Shown: positions 1-8,428 of the stretch, piece after piece
Layout of the letters: every line of letters starts with the position of its first letter
Position numbering within the stretch: position 1 is the stretch's first letter
Assembly (NCBI GenBank): GCA_023954035.1
Contig: JAMLIT010000001.1
Coordinates: forward strand, 96,469-160,468
DNA length: 64,000 bases
Direction: 5' to 3'
Source: Burkholderiaceae bacterium
Lineage (GTDB): Bacteria > Pseudomonadota > Gammaproteobacteria > Burkholderiales > Burkholderiaceae_C
Notes under the pieces: model-generated
Databases searched by the model: none
What the model saw: the letters and a program-made list of their open reading frames with translations, nothing else
Told to the model about the DNA's origin: nothing
Made by a program: the position numbers and the translations under genes

Positions 1-80
1 ATAGCATCCTTTTCCCACAGGTCGGGCGCTGGCGGGTATTTTTCATTGGAACTTGTGTTCGGGTCCTTGGCGTCTGTCAT
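1..80 (-). CDS. N-terminus of a probable S49 (SppA-like) peptidase, cut by window edge
   Basis: An ATG at position 80 on the minus strand opens a frame that stays open to the window edge (26 codons, beginning MTDAKDPNTSSNEKYPPAPD and continuing with LWEKDA). It starts one base after the stop of the Rieske gene, so it is translationally tight with that operon. The fragment is too short for domain recognition. The S49 peptidase call rests on gene order: in Comamonadaceae I recall rluC, HAD phosphatase, Rieske protein and S49 peptidase in a row, and a Trp-containing hydrophilic start before the membrane anchor fits such a protein. That a coding start is present is more certain than its family. 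Confidence 0.5.
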   Translation of the reverse strand, partial: MTDAKDPNTSSNEKYPPAPDLWEKDA

Positions 81-81
81 G

Positions 82-453
82 TCACCACCCGGGAGGCTGG
101 AGTTGGGGGGAAGTATGCCAGCGCACCCGTCCAGCCTGTTCGGACACGGTGATTTTCACCAGGCCGCGCCGGCAGGGACCGGCCACGCAGTGGCCGCTGG
201 CTGGGGCGTACATGGCACCGTGGGTGGCACACATCAGCCAATGGCCGGTGGAATCAAAGAACTGGCCCTCGACGTAATCCATTTCCATGGGCACGTGGCC
301 ACAGCGGTTCAGGTAGGCCTGTACCTGGCCTTGGTAGCGCACCGCGAAGGCGCGGCAGGCCTGGCCCAGATAGACCACGTCAAAGGCCACGGCCGCGCCG
401 CTGTCGGCCAGGGCGTCGCTGGCGCACAGGTCCTGCGCTCCATCCTCGCTCAT
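82..453 (-). CDS. Rieske [2Fe-2S] ferredoxin-like protein
   Basis: A small 123-residue protein made of one Rieske fold. The two cluster-binding boxes are visible: Cys-Gly-His at about residues 51-53 and Cys-Ala-Thr-His at about residues 75-78, with a Gly-x-Trp segment between. There is no signal peptide, membrane segment or fused oxygenase domain, so it is a soluble electron carrier or a stand-alone ferredoxin of the assimilatory type; its redox partner is unknown. The ATG overlaps the stop of the upstream HAD gene as ATGA, and the next gene starts 1 bp downstream, so it belongs to the rluC operon. The Rieske assignment is firm; the physiological role is not known. Confidence 0.88.
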   Translation of the reverse strand: MSEDGAQDLCASDALADSGAAVAFDVVYLGQACRAFAVRYQGQVQAYLNRCGHVPMEMDYVEGQFFDSTGHWLMCATHGAMYAPASGHCVAGPCRRGLVKITVSEQAGRVRWHTSPQLQPPGW

Positions 454-1121
454 GCGTTGTGCTCCAGCCAGGCGGCCAGATCGGCCACGGAATGCGCCAC
501 GTAGCGCGGCGCCAGCGCGGCAAAGGCCTGGCTCTCGTGGGCGCCGTAGCTCACCCCGACGCTGGCACAGCCTGCGCTTTGCGCCATCTGCAGGTCGTGC
601 GTGGTGTCGCCAATCATCAGCACGCGCTCGGCCGGCACGCCAAACTCCGCCATCAGCTCCTGCAGCATCAGCGGATGCGGTTTGCCAGCGGTCTCGTCTG
701 CCGTGCGCGAGCCGTCGAACATGCCGCGAAGCTGCGCGCTGTGCAGCGCCTCGTCCAGCCCGCGCCGGCTCTTGCCGGTGGCCACCGCCAGCAGGTGGCC
801 GCGGGCGCGCAAACGCTCAAGCAGTGGGAGCACGCCCTCGAAGAGCACCAGATCGTCCTGTTGGCGCGCGTAGTGATAGCGGTAGCGCAGGCCCAGCTCG
901 GGGTATTTTTCCGGAGGCACGTCAGGGGCCGCATGGGCGAGCGCCTGGGCCAGCGCCATGCCGATGACATAGCTTGCGGCCAGGTCACTCGGGCGCTCAC
1001 CGCCCACGTCGCACACCGCCTCCTGAATGCAGCGCACGATGATGGCGGTCGAGTCGAACAAGGTGCCATCCCAGTCGAAAGCAATGAGGTCAAAGCGCCG
1101 TGGTGGCAGGGAATCGGTCAT
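450..1121 (-). CDS. HAD-superfamily hydrolase, phosphoglycolate-phosphatase-like
   Basis: A 223-residue HAD family phosphatase of subfamily IA. Motif I is DWDGTLFDS near residue 15, with the nucleophile and acid/base Asp pair; motif II is a Thr in ATGKS around residue 115; and motif III/IV is MIGDTTHDLQMA around residue 170. The alpha-helical cap lies between motifs I and II. The ATG at 1121 was chosen because it forms an ATGA overlap with the rluC stop at 1118-1120; a TTG at 1133 would add four residues but lacks that coupling. HAD-IA enzymes dephosphorylate small metabolites such as phosphoglycolate or nucleotides; the substrate cannot be read from the sequence. The position directly after rluC is conserved in this family of bacteria. 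Confidence 0.85.
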   Translation of the reverse strand: MTDSLPPRRFDLIAFDWDGTLFDSTAIIVRCIQEAVCDVGGERPSDLAASYVIGMALAQALAHAAPDVPPEKYPELGLRYRYHYARQQDDLVLFEGVLPLLERLRARGHLLAVATGKSRRGLDEALHSAQLRGMFDGSRTADETAGKPHPLMLQELMAEFGVPAERVLMIGDTTHDLQMAQSAGCASVGVSYGAHESQAFAALAPRYVAHSVADLAAWLEHNA

Positions 1122-2137
1122 GAAAGCGGACAAAAAGTGGACAGATCAGGCGGCAGCGGTGCCATCAGCTCGCTGCGCTGCCCCGTCACGGGATGGGTGA
1201 ACTGCAATCGCCAGGCGTGCAGGTACATGCGCTTGAGGCCGTGCCGCTGCAAGCGGCGGTTGAGCTCAAAGTCGCCATATTTTTCGTCCCCGGCAATGGG
1301 GCAGCCCTGGCTGGCCAAGTGAACACGAATCTGGTGCGTGCGGCCGGTCTTGATCGTTACTTCGAGCTGAGAGAATTCCGGCAGACCGGCTTCGGGGCGC
1401 GCCGGCAGGCGCTGGCGCAGCTTGACCAGTGTGATCGAGCGCATTCCGTCCGGATCATCCGCCGTGGTGGTGCGCACGCGGCGCTCGCCATCCGCCTGCA
1501 AGTATTTGTGCAACGGCGTGTCGATGACCTTTTTATTCGCCTGCCAGGCGCCCACGACCAGCGCCAAATAGGTTTTTCCGGTCTCGCGCTCACGAAACTG
1601 TTCTTGCAGGTGGGTCAGTGCGCTGCGTTTTTTGGCGATCAGCAAGATTCCGGAGGTTTCCCGGTCCAAGCGGTGCACCAGTTCTAAAAAGCGCGCTTGT
1701 GGCCACGCCTGGCGCAACTGCTCAATCACGCCAAAGCTCACTCCACTACCGCCATGCACGGCCACGCCGGCCGGCTTGTCGATGGCAAGCATTGCGTCGT
1801 CATCAAGCAGGATGGGAAATTCGCGCGCTGGCGCCGGGTGCGCGGCCTTTTCCTCGATTCGGTCGGACACACGCACCGGCGGCACGCGCACCAGGTCGCC
1901 TTCTTGCAAGCGCGTATCGGCGCCCGCCCGCCCCTTGTTCACGCGCACCTCGCCACTGCGGATGATGCGGTAGACATGCGTCTTGGGCACGCCCTTGAGT
2001 TCGCGCAGCAGAAAGTTGTCCAGCCGCTGACCGGCCGAATTGGCGTCTACGGCTTGAAAACGTACGACCGGCGCTACCGGGTGCGCGGTCGGCGGCGCCG
2101 AGTGCGCGGAGGGTTTGGCCCCTATAATCTGTTTCAC
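1118..2137 (-). CDS. rluC: 23S rRNA pseudouridine(955/2504/2580) synthase RluC
   Basis: A 339-residue pseudouridine synthase of the RluA/RluC/RluD family. An N-terminal S4 RNA-binding domain (about residues 30-90, starting QRLDNFLLREL) is followed by the catalytic domain with the family motif HRLDRETSG (about residues 150-158), whose Asp is the catalytic nucleophile, and the later RTHQIRVHL motif. I set the start at a GTG at 2137 (then KQIIGAKP), matching where family members begin; an upstream TTG would add 17 residues without support. It is divergent from rne, an arrangement also seen in E. coli, where RluC modifies 23S rRNA at three uridines. It heads a four-gene minus-strand operon with overlapping stops and starts. 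Confidence 0.92.
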   Translation of the reverse strand: MKQIIGAKPSAHSAPPTAHPVAPVVRFQAVDANSAGQRLDNFLLRELKGVPKTHVYRIIRSGEVRVNKGRAGADTRLQEGDLVRVPPVRVSDRIEEKAAHPAPAREFPILLDDDAMLAIDKPAGVAVHGGSGVSFGVIEQLRQAWPQARFLELVHRLDRETSGILLIAKKRSALTHLQEQFRERETGKTYLALVVGAWQANKKVIDTPLHKYLQADGERRVRTTTADDPDGMRSITLVKLRQRLPARPEAGLPEFSQLEVTIKTGRTHQIRVHLASQGCPIAGDEKYGDFELNRRLQRHGLKRMYLHAWRLQFTHPVTGQRSELMAPLPPDLSTFCPLS

Positions 2138-2726
2138 CTGCGCACTATTTTGTAAGTGGTTGATTTGTCTGAATTTTAGTCGACACAACTATTTCCCTTG
2201 CGCAGGCAGGTCGATGCCAGCGCGCGTCGCACTTGCAGATGACAGGCCAATTGCCTGCCATGGCCGGTGCCTCGCTCGGAGGGCGGACACATTGAAACAC
2301 CGATACGGAATACTGAGTTTGCAGGCGCTCCCACGAGGCAGGGCCTGCCAACGGATCGAAGCGAAACATGCTGGCTCTGGTAATGCGATGGATCTCTCTC
2401 TGGCAATGGCGTCTGCCTTTGTCATGGGCGTCCAATCGTGCTCCAGCGCTTGTCACACCTGCGCAGGCAGCTACTCTTTCAGTAGTATTCATGCCCTCCC
2501 CCAGGCTCGCCCCCTTCCACGCGCCCCCGCCCCTGCCGCTCTGCTAAGCACAGCGTCATTGGCGACTTCGGCAATTCCCTTCGTTTCAAGGCGTCCGTCC
2601 AGGCACCGTTGGCTTTGCGCAGCGCTTTAGGCGCGCGCAAGCTGTTGTTTGGATTTTTGGGCTCAGGCCGCATGCAACCCCGGTTGCCGCGCTGCCGGCC
2701 CCGCCACTCTGAGAAGGAAACGCATC
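2138..2726. promoter_or_regulatory. Divergent rluC/rne intergenic region with long rne leader
   Basis: About 590 bp without a convincing gene. It must hold the promoters of rluC (minus) and rne (plus). Short frames exist but look like chance. I see several small inverted repeats, for example GGCAGG-G-CCTGCC at 2337-2349 and an imperfect CAGGC...GCCTG at about 2245-2260, and a pyrimidine-rich stretch around 2500-2540. In E. coli the rne mRNA has a long structured 5' leader through which RNase E controls its own message; a leader of this length would allow the same here, but that is inference. No promoter with both good -35 and -10 boxes stood out. Confidence 0.5.
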
Positions 2727-5700
2727 ATGAAACGGATGCTGATCAATGCCACGCAGCCTGAAGAGCGCCGCCTGGCCATCGTCGACGGACAAAAACTCCT
2801 CGACTACGAAATCGAGATCGAAGGGCGCGAACAGCGCAAGGGCAACATCTACAAGGCCGTCGTCACGCGCGTCGAGCCCAGTCTGGAAGCCTGCTTCGTC
2901 GACTACGGCGAAGACCGCCACGGCTTCCTGCCGTTCAAGGAAATCTCCAAACAGTATTTCGCCCCCGGTGTCTCGCCCAGCCAGGCGCGCATCAACGAGG
3001 TCATCAAAGAAGGCCAGGAGCTGCTGATTCAGGTCGAGAAGGAAGAGCGCGGCAACAAGGGTGCAGCCCTGACGACCTTCATCTCGCTGGCCGGCCGCTA
3101 CGTGGTGCTGATGCCCAACAACCCGCGCGGCGGCGGCGTTTCGCGCCGCATCGAGGGCGAGGACCGCGCCGAGCTCAAGGAGAACATGGACCAGCTGGAA
3201 TACCCCAACGGCATGTCCATCATCGCCCGCACCGCCGGCATCGGCCGCAGCGCGCCCGAGCTGCAGTGGGACCTGAACTACCTGCTGAAACTCTGGAACG
3301 CCATCGACGGCGCGGCCCAGGGCGGCAAAGGCGCCTTCCTGATTTACCAAGAATCGAGCCTGGTGATTCGCGCCATCCGCGATTACTTCAACAACGACAT
3401 CGGCGACATCCTCATCGATACCGACGACATCTACGAGCAGGCGCAGCAATTCATGGCGCACGTCATGCCCGAGCATGCCGCCCGCGTGAAGCGCTACCGC
3501 GACGACGCCGCGCTGTTTTCCCGCTTCCAGATCGAGCACCAGATCGAGTCGGCCTACGCCCGCACCGTGCAACTGCCCTCGGGCGGCGCCATCGTGATCG
3601 ACCACACCGAGGCGCTGGTCAGCGTGGACGTGAACTCGGCCCGCGCCATCAAGGGCGGCGACATCGAGGAAACCGCCACCCGCACCAACCTCGAAGCCGC
3701 CGACGAAGTGGCGCGCCAGATGCGGCTGCGCGACCTGGGCGGCCTGATCGTCATCGACTTCATCGACATGGAAGAGTCGAAGAACCGCCGCGAAGTCGAA
3801 AACCGCTTGCGCGACGCGCTGCGCCAGGACCGCGCCCGCGTGCAGTTCGGCACGATTTCCAAGTTCGGCCTGATGGAAATGAGCCGCCAGCGCTTGAAGC
3901 CTGCGCTCAGCGAAGGCTCGTCCATCCCCTGCCCGCGCTGCGGCGGCTCCGGCCACATCCGCGACACCGAGTCTTCGGCGCTGCAGATCCTGCGCATCAT
4001 TCAGGAAGAGTCCATGAAGGACAACACCGCCGCCGTGCACTGCCAGGTGCCTGTGGAGGTGGCCAGCTTCCTGCTGAACGAAAAGCGCACCGAGATCGCC
4101 AAGATCGAACTCAAGCAGCGCATCAACGTGTTGATGGTGCCCAGCAAGGCACTGGAAACCCCCAACTACAAGCTCGAGCGCCTCAAGCACGACGATCCGC
4201 GTCTGGACCATGTGGAAGCGAGCTATTTGCTGGCCGACCAGGAAGAAGACCCCACGGCCGTCACCCGGCGCTCACAGGAGCCCACCAACAAGCAGACCCC
4301 GGTGATCAAGGGCGTGCTGCCCGACGCGCCCGCACCGCAAGCGGCGCCGCGCGCCGAAGGCGAAGTGCGCGCCGCACGCGGCAGCGCACGGCCCGCTGCG
4401 GCCCCTGCCCCCGCGCCGACGGCGCCGCCCGCAAGTCCACCGGTTCTGCGCGCGCCCGAGCCGGGTTTCCTCAGCTGGCTCAAGAACCTCTTTGGGATGG
4501 GCGAGCCCGCTCCCACGGTCGCACCGCCCCCGCCTGCGCCGGCGCCCGCCGCGCCTGCACGCGAACCCCGCCGCGAGGGACGCACGGGCGAGCGCAGCCG
4601 GCGCGGCGCCGGCCGCGACGCGCCACGCGATGGCAGCCGGGACGCCCAGAGCGAAGGCCGTGGCGAGGGCCGCAGCCGCTCGCGCGGCGAACGCGCCAAC
4701 GGCGAAGTGCGCACCGCACGCGACGGCGAGCGCACGGACGGCCGCGCCGAGCCGCGCGCACGCAGCCGCAACGGCCGCGGCGACAACGACGGCCGCAGCG
4801 CCTCTGGCGCCGCGGGCGGCGCAGCGGTTGCCGACCCGGTCGTGGCCCAGGGCGTGCAAGCGCCGGGATCCGCCGGGGGAGACGAAACCCGCGGCGAGCG
4901 CCCGGCGCGCAGCACCGAAGCGCGACGCGAACGCGGGGAAGGCAACGGCCGGCGCGAGCGCACCCCACGCGGCGAGGCGCGCGAGCGCACGGCGCGCAGC
5001 AGCGAGGCGGCAGCCACGCAGACCCCCGACTTTGCCGATACCGCACCCATCGAATCGCTGCCGGACATCGACCTCTCGGCCACTGAAGGGACCCAGACCG
5101 CTGCCGAGCCACAAGAGCGCCGCGAGCGCCGCTCGCGCGACCGCTACGGGCGCGACCGCCAGCGTGGCAACCGCCAGGACGCGGCTCCCGCGGCCCAAGG
5201 CGACATGATGTCTTTTGACGCCCCGGTGCCCCCCGCCCCGCAAGCCGACGAAGAGGCACCACGGCGCAGCTACTTTGCCGCCGCTGCCCCGGCTGCCGAG
5301 CCTGCGCCGGCCACCAGCGAGGCCCGGGCCACGCCGCCTGTTGGCATCCCCCCGACCCCCGAGGCTGCGCCCGAGCCCGCAAAGCGCATGGCCGAGCCGA
5401 CCGGGGCAGCGATCACCCCGGCGCCTGCACCCGGCCCGTTGCCCGCACCAGAAGCCGCCCCGGCCCCGGCGCCATCGACCCCCCGCGCCATGCCGCCGAT
5501 CTCGCCCTACAGCTTGCCGGTTGACGAGATGCAGCAACTGGCCGCCCAATCGGGCCTGCAGTGGGTGGGCTCCGATGCCGCCAAAGTGGCTGCAGCCCAG
5601 GCCGCTGCAGCAGCCCAGCCGCAGCCGGTGCGCGTGCCGCGCGAGCGTCCGCCAGTGCCCGCGCCGGACGAGGCCCCGCTCGTGCTTGTGGAAACCCGCC

Positions 5701-5747
5701 GCGACCTGAGTGAACTCAAGCTCCCCTTCGACGAGCCGCGCGGCTGA
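2727..5747 (+). CDS. rne: Ribonuclease E
   Basis: A 1006-residue RNase E, the endonuclease that starts mRNA decay and matures rRNA and tRNA. The start MKRMLINATQ at 2727 has a GAAGGAA ribosome site 8-9 bases upstream; the in-frame ATG at 2649 gives an N-terminus unlike the family. An S1 domain (about residues 35-120) and 5'-sensor region precede the DNase-I-like catalytic part, where the Mg-binding aspartates lie in VSVDVNSARAI and VIDFIDME. The Zn-link CPRCGG is at Cys402/Cys405, as in E. coli. Beyond about residue 520 the protein is a long, disordered Pro/Ala and Arg/Gly/Glu-rich tail, the usual place for RNA binding and degradosome partners; it is low-complexity and poorly conserved. A terminator follows the stop. 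Confidence 0.96.
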   Translation: MKRMLINATQPEERRLAIVDGQKLLDYEIEIEGREQRKGNIYKAVVTRVEPSLEACFVDYGEDRHGFLPFKEISKQYFAPGVSPSQARINEVIKEGQELLIQVEKEERGNKGAALTTFISLAGRYVVLMPNNPRGGGVSRRIEGEDRAELKENMDQLEYPNGMSIIARTAGIGRSAPELQWDLNYLLKLWNAIDGAAQGGKGAFLIYQESSLVIRAIRDYFNNDIGDILIDTDDIYEQAQQFMAHVMPEHAARVKRYRDDAALFSRFQIEHQIESAYARTVQLPSGGAIVIDHTEALVSVDVNSARAIKGGDIEETATRTNLEAADEVARQMRLRDLGGLIVIDFIDMEESKNRREVENRLRDALRQDRARVQFGTISKFGLMEMSRQRLKPALSEGSSIPCPRCGGSGHIRDTESSALQILRIIQEESMKDNTAAVHCQVPVEVASFLLNEKRTEIAKIELKQRINVLMVPSKALETPNYKLERLKHDDPRLDHVEASYLLADQEEDPTAVTRRSQEPTNKQTPVIKGVLPDAPAPQAAPRAEGEVRAARGSARPAAAPAPAPTAPPASPPVLRAPEPGFLSWLKNLFGMGEPAPTVAPPPPAPAPAAPAREPRREGRTGERSRRGAGRDAPRDGSRDAQSEGRGEGRSRSRGERANGEVRTARDGERTDGRAEPRARSRNGRGDNDGRSASGAAGGAAVADPVVAQGVQAPGSAGGDETRGERPARSTEARRERGEGNGRRERTPRGEARERTARSSEAAATQTPDFADTAPIESLPDIDLSATEGTQTAAEPQERRERRSRDRYGRDRQRGNRQDAAPAAQGDMMSFDAPVPPAPQADEEAPRRSYFAAAAPAAEPAPATSEARATPPVGIPPTPEAAPEPAKRMAEPTGAAITPAPAPGPLPAPEAAPAPAPSTPRAMPPISPYSLPVDEMQQLAAQSGLQWVGSDAAKVAAAQAAAAAQPQPVRVPRERPPVPAPDEAPLVLVETRRDLSELKLPFDEPRG

Positions 5748-5776
5748 GCCTGCTGCGGGCACCGCCCGCCACCGTA

Positions 5777-5811
5777 CGCCGCTCTCGCCCCAGCGCGAGG
5801 CGGCGTTTTTT
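5777..5811 (+). terminator. Rho-independent terminator after rne
   Basis: The GC-rich stem CGCCGCTCTCGC (5777-5788) pairs with GCGAGGCGGCG (5795-5805) with one bulged base and a 6-base loop, followed at once by six T residues (5806-5811). It lies 30 bp after the rne stop and just before the yaaA start, so it separates the two transcripts unless read-through occurs. Confidence 0.85.
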
Positions 5812-5825
5812 CATTTGGAGAGTCC

Positions 5826-6605
5826 ATGTTGATCCTGCTGTCGCCCGCCAAGTCACTCGATTTCGACACGCCGCTGCCGCCCGGCCTGGGGCACACGCTG
5901 CCGGCTTTTCCCGCACAGGCCCGCGAGCTGGTGGGCATTCTGCGCGGCTTGGCGCCGCAGGAGCTGGCCTCGCTGATGCACATCAGCGACGCGCTGGCGG
6001 CGCTGAACGTGGCCCGCTACGCCCACTTTCGCGCCCGACCGGGGCCAGCCCACGCGCGCCAGGCGCTGCTGGCCTTCAACGGTGACGTCTACGACGGACT
6101 GGAAGCTCGCAGCCTGGGCGCCACGGACCTCGACTGGGCGCAAGAGCACCTCGCCATCCTGAGCGGCCTCTACGGCGTGCTGCGGCCGCTGGACCGCATC
6201 CAGCCCTACCGCCTGGAGATGAGCACCCGCCTGGCAACGCCCCATGGCGCCAACCTGTACGCCTTCTGGGGCGCGCAGATCGCCCGCCACCTGGACCAGC
6301 GGCTTCGCAAGCAGGGCGGCGAACCCCTGGTCGTGAACCTGGCATCGCAAGAGTATTTCAAGGCCGTGGACCGCCAGGCACTGCGCGCGCGCGTTGCCGA
6401 ATGCGTGTTTGAAGACTGGCACGCCGGCGCGTGGAAGGTCATGGGTTTTCACGCCAAACGCGCACGCGGGCGGATGGCGCGCTTTGCCATCGTGCAGCGG
6501 GCCGAGCGGCTCGAGGACCTCCAGGGCTTCGACGCGGACGGCTACGCTTTCGCTCCTGCCGCCTCGCATGCCCAACGGCTGGTGTTTCGCCGCCGCGGCG
6601 CATGA
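5826..6605 (+). CDS. yaaA: Peroxide stress protein YaaA (DUF328/UPF0246)
   Basis: A 259-residue YaaA homologue, full length for the family. The N-terminus MLILLSPAKSLDF and the later segments YDGL, LYGVLRPLD and NLYAFWG are characteristic, as is the NLASQEYFKAV segment near residue 178. In E. coli YaaA is induced by H2O2 through OxyR and lowers the intracellular free iron that damages DNA; the fold binds DNA and its biochemical activity is not fully settled. A GGAGAG ribosome site precedes the ATG by a few bases. It starts 14 bp beyond the rne terminator, so it probably has its own promoter or depends on read-through. Confidence 0.93.
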   Translation: MLILLSPAKSLDFDTPLPPGLGHTLPAFPAQARELVGILRGLAPQELASLMHISDALAALNVARYAHFRARPGPAHARQALLAFNGDVYDGLEARSLGATDLDWAQEHLAILSGLYGVLRPLDRIQPYRLEMSTRLATPHGANLYAFWGAQIARHLDQRLRKQGGEPLVVNLASQEYFKAVDRQALRARVAECVFEDWHAGAWKVMGFHAKRARGRMARFAIVQRAERLEDLQGFDADGYAFAPAASHAQRLVFRRRGA

Positions 6606-6637
6606 GTGCGAACCGGCGAATGCGGTAAAAAGGCGCC

Positions 6638-7507
6638 ATGGACGAGAGCCCTTCTTTCTCCACCGACGGCGCCCGTTCGGACGCCCACCCCTCCGACGCG
6701 GTGCGACGCTGGGTGGACGAGCAGCGGGCTGCGGGGGTGCAGCGCGCGGCCATGCACGCGGCCTTGACCGCTGCCGGCTGGGAGGCCGCTGCGGCCACGG
6801 CACTGCTTGGCCATGTGCTGGACGGCGCCCACGAACCCCCGCCCGCGCCGACCCGCGTGCCAGGACCCGACCTGTCCGGGGCGCTGCCGGTGCTGCAGGC
6901 CGCCGGACACGCGGTCGGGGTGCAGATCGCCATCGATCGCCCGCCGCTCGTGGTGTTTTCGCAATTGCTCAGCGCAGACGAATGCGCCGCGCTGATCGGC
7001 GCGGCCCGGCCACGCCTGGCGCGCTCGCTCACCGTACAAACGCAGACCGGCGGCGAAGAGATCAACGCCGACCGCACCAGCGAAGGCATGTTTTTTCAGC
7101 GCGGCGAGAACGCCGTGGTGCAGCGCCTGGAAGAGCGCATCGCCGCCCTGCTGCACTGGCCGGTGGACCACGGCGAAGGTCTGCAGGTGCTGCGCTACGG
7201 ACCGGGCGCGCAGTACAAGCCGCACTACGATTATTTTGACCCGCAGGAAGCCGGCACGGCCAGCATGCTGCGCCGCGGCGGCCAGCGCGTCGCCACGCTG
7301 GTGATGTACCTCAACACCCCGCAGGCAGGCGGGGCCACGGTATTTCCCAGCCTGGGCCTCACCGTCTCGCCCCAGCGCGGCAACGCGGTGTTCTTCAGCT
7401 ACGACCGGCCCCGTCCCGACACGCGCACGCTGCACGGCGGCGCGCCCGTGCTCGCGGGCGAAAAGTGGATTGCCACGAAGTGGCTGCGCGAGCAAAAATT
7501 TGAGTGA
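6638..7507 (+). CDS. 2OG-Fe(II) oxygenase, prolyl-4-hydroxylase alpha-subunit-like
   Basis: A 289-residue protein with a C-terminal prolyl-4-hydroxylase (P4Hc) domain. The iron ligands are visible: His and Asp in KPHYDYFDP (about residues 197-205) and the distal His in TLHGGAPV (about 268), followed by the 2-oxoglutarate-binding Lys in GEKWIATKW. The first 90 residues are Ala-rich and include a helical ATLLGHVLDG stretch resembling a UBA-like or adaptor segment; their role is unclear. Bacterial members hydroxylate proline in protein targets such as elongation factor Tu; the target here is unknown. It starts 32 bp after yaaA on the same strand. Its 3' end abuts a family-specific palindromic repeat. 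Confidence 0.9.
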   Translation: MDESPSFSTDGARSDAHPSDAVRRWVDEQRAAGVQRAAMHAALTAAGWEAAAATALLGHVLDGAHEPPPAPTRVPGPDLSGALPVLQAAGHAVGVQIAIDRPPLVVFSQLLSADECAALIGAARPRLARSLTVQTQTGGEEINADRTSEGMFFQRGENAVVQRLEERIAALLHWPVDHGEGLQVLRYGPGAQYKPHYDYFDPQEAGTASMLRRGGQRVATLVMYLNTPQAGGATVFPSLGLTVSPQRGNAVFFSYDRPRPDTRTLHGGAPVLAGEKWIATKWLREQKFE

Positions 7508-7560
7508 AAATGGCCTCTAGCGCTCATTAAATAAGCGTCTGTAGCTATTGTTTTTGTAGT
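7507..7560. repeat. Comamonadaceae-type palindromic repeat, copy 1
   Basis: An AT-flanked repeat with core CTCTAGCGCTCATTAAATAAG followed by CGTCTGTAGCTATTG. It fits the shared pattern 'TAGCGCTT-loop-AAGCGCTA' with flanking GCTAT and T-rich tails seen at 16.1, 22.0, 36.6 and 40.1 kb; this copy has a degenerate right arm. It fills the gap between the oxygenase gene and queF, immediately after the oxygenase stop. Confidence 0.75.
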
Positions 7561-7564
7561 TTTC

Positions 7565-8410
7565 ATGAACACCCCTGAACAATCCCCGTTGGGCAAGGAC
7601 AGCGCCACACCCGAGCACTACGACCCAGCGCTGCTGTTCCCGATCCCCCGCGGCGCCAAACGCGCCGAGATCGGCGTCGGTGCCCAGCCACGCTTCTTCG
7701 GCGCCGACCTGTGGACCGCATTCGAACTCTCCTGGCTGAATCCGCGCGGCAAGCCGCAGGTGGCGCTGGCGCACCTTACCGTGCCCTGCGAGTCGCCCAA
7801 CATCATCGAGAGCAAGTCGCTCAAACTCTACCTGGGCAGCTTTGCCAACACGCCCGTGGCCAGCGCCCAGGAAGTCGCTGCGCGCTTGCGTGCGGATCTG
7901 TCCGCAGCAGCGTGGCAGGGCTCGGAGCCAAGCGGCAGTGTGGGCGTGCGCCTTTTGCTGCCCGAGCAGTTCGAGCGCGAGGCGGTGCAGGAACTGGACG
8001 GCCTGAGCCTGGACCGGCTGGACATCGAATGCAGCCGCTACACCCCGGCGCCCGACCTGCTCAGCGCGGCATTCGACGAGGCGCCGGTCAGCGAGGTGCT
8101 CACCAGCAACCTGCTCAAGAGCAACTGCCTGGTCACCGGCCAACCCGACTGGGGCAGCATCCGCATTGCCTACAGCGGGCCGCAGATCGACCAGGAATCG
8201 CTGCTGCAGTACCTGGTGAGTTTTCGCAACCACAACGAATTCCACGAGCAGTGCGTGGAACGCATCTTCATGGACCTATGGACGCGCTGCCAGCCGGTAA
8301 AGCTGCAGGTGTACGCACGCTACACGCGCCGCGGCGGGCTGGACATCAACCCCTGGCGCACCAGCCACCCGATGGCCCTGCCGCGCAACCAGCGCACCGC
8401 GCGCCAGTAG
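7565..8410 (+). CDS. queF: NADPH-dependent 7-cyano-7-deazaguanine reductase QueF (long form)
   Basis: A 281-residue QueF of the two-domain (YqcD/E. coli) type; the E. coli enzyme has 282 residues. It reduces preQ0 to preQ1 in queuosine biosynthesis, the last free-base step before insertion into tRNA. The N-terminal half contains the ESKSLKLYL signature around residue 80, preceded by the PCESPN segment. The C-terminal half carries [16 protein letters not shown] with the catalytic Cys near residue 189 and the [11 protein letters not shown] motif near residue 220 for preQ0/NADPH binding. No preQ1 riboswitch is recognisable upstream; the space is filled by the palindromic repeat. No other queuosine genes are near. 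Confidence 0.95.
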   Translation: MNTPEQSPLGKDSATPEHYDPALLFPIPRGAKRAEIGVGAQPRFFGADLWTAFELSWLNPRGKPQVALAHLTVPCESPNIIESKSLKLYLGSFANTPVASAQEVAARLRADLSAAAWQGSEPSGSVGVRLLLPEQFEREAVQELDGLSLDRLDIECSRYTPAPDLLSAAFDEAPVSEVLTSNLLKSNCLVTGQPDWGSIRIAYSGPQIDQESLLQYLVSFRNHNEFHEQCVERIFMDLWTRCQPVKLQVYARYTRRGGLDINPWRTSHPMALPRNQRTARQ

Positions 8411-8428
8411 GCCCGCCGAGCCGCCGCC

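Noticed and set aside
2123-2128. TATAAT as a -10 box for rne
   Set aside because: It lies inside the rluC coding start and no acceptable -35 sequence is found at 16-18 bp; kept only as a remote possibility.
7508-7564. preQ1 riboswitch before queF
   Set aside because: The space is occupied by the family palindromic repeat, and I see no preQ1 aptamer pattern; the repeat also occurs before or after unrelated genes.
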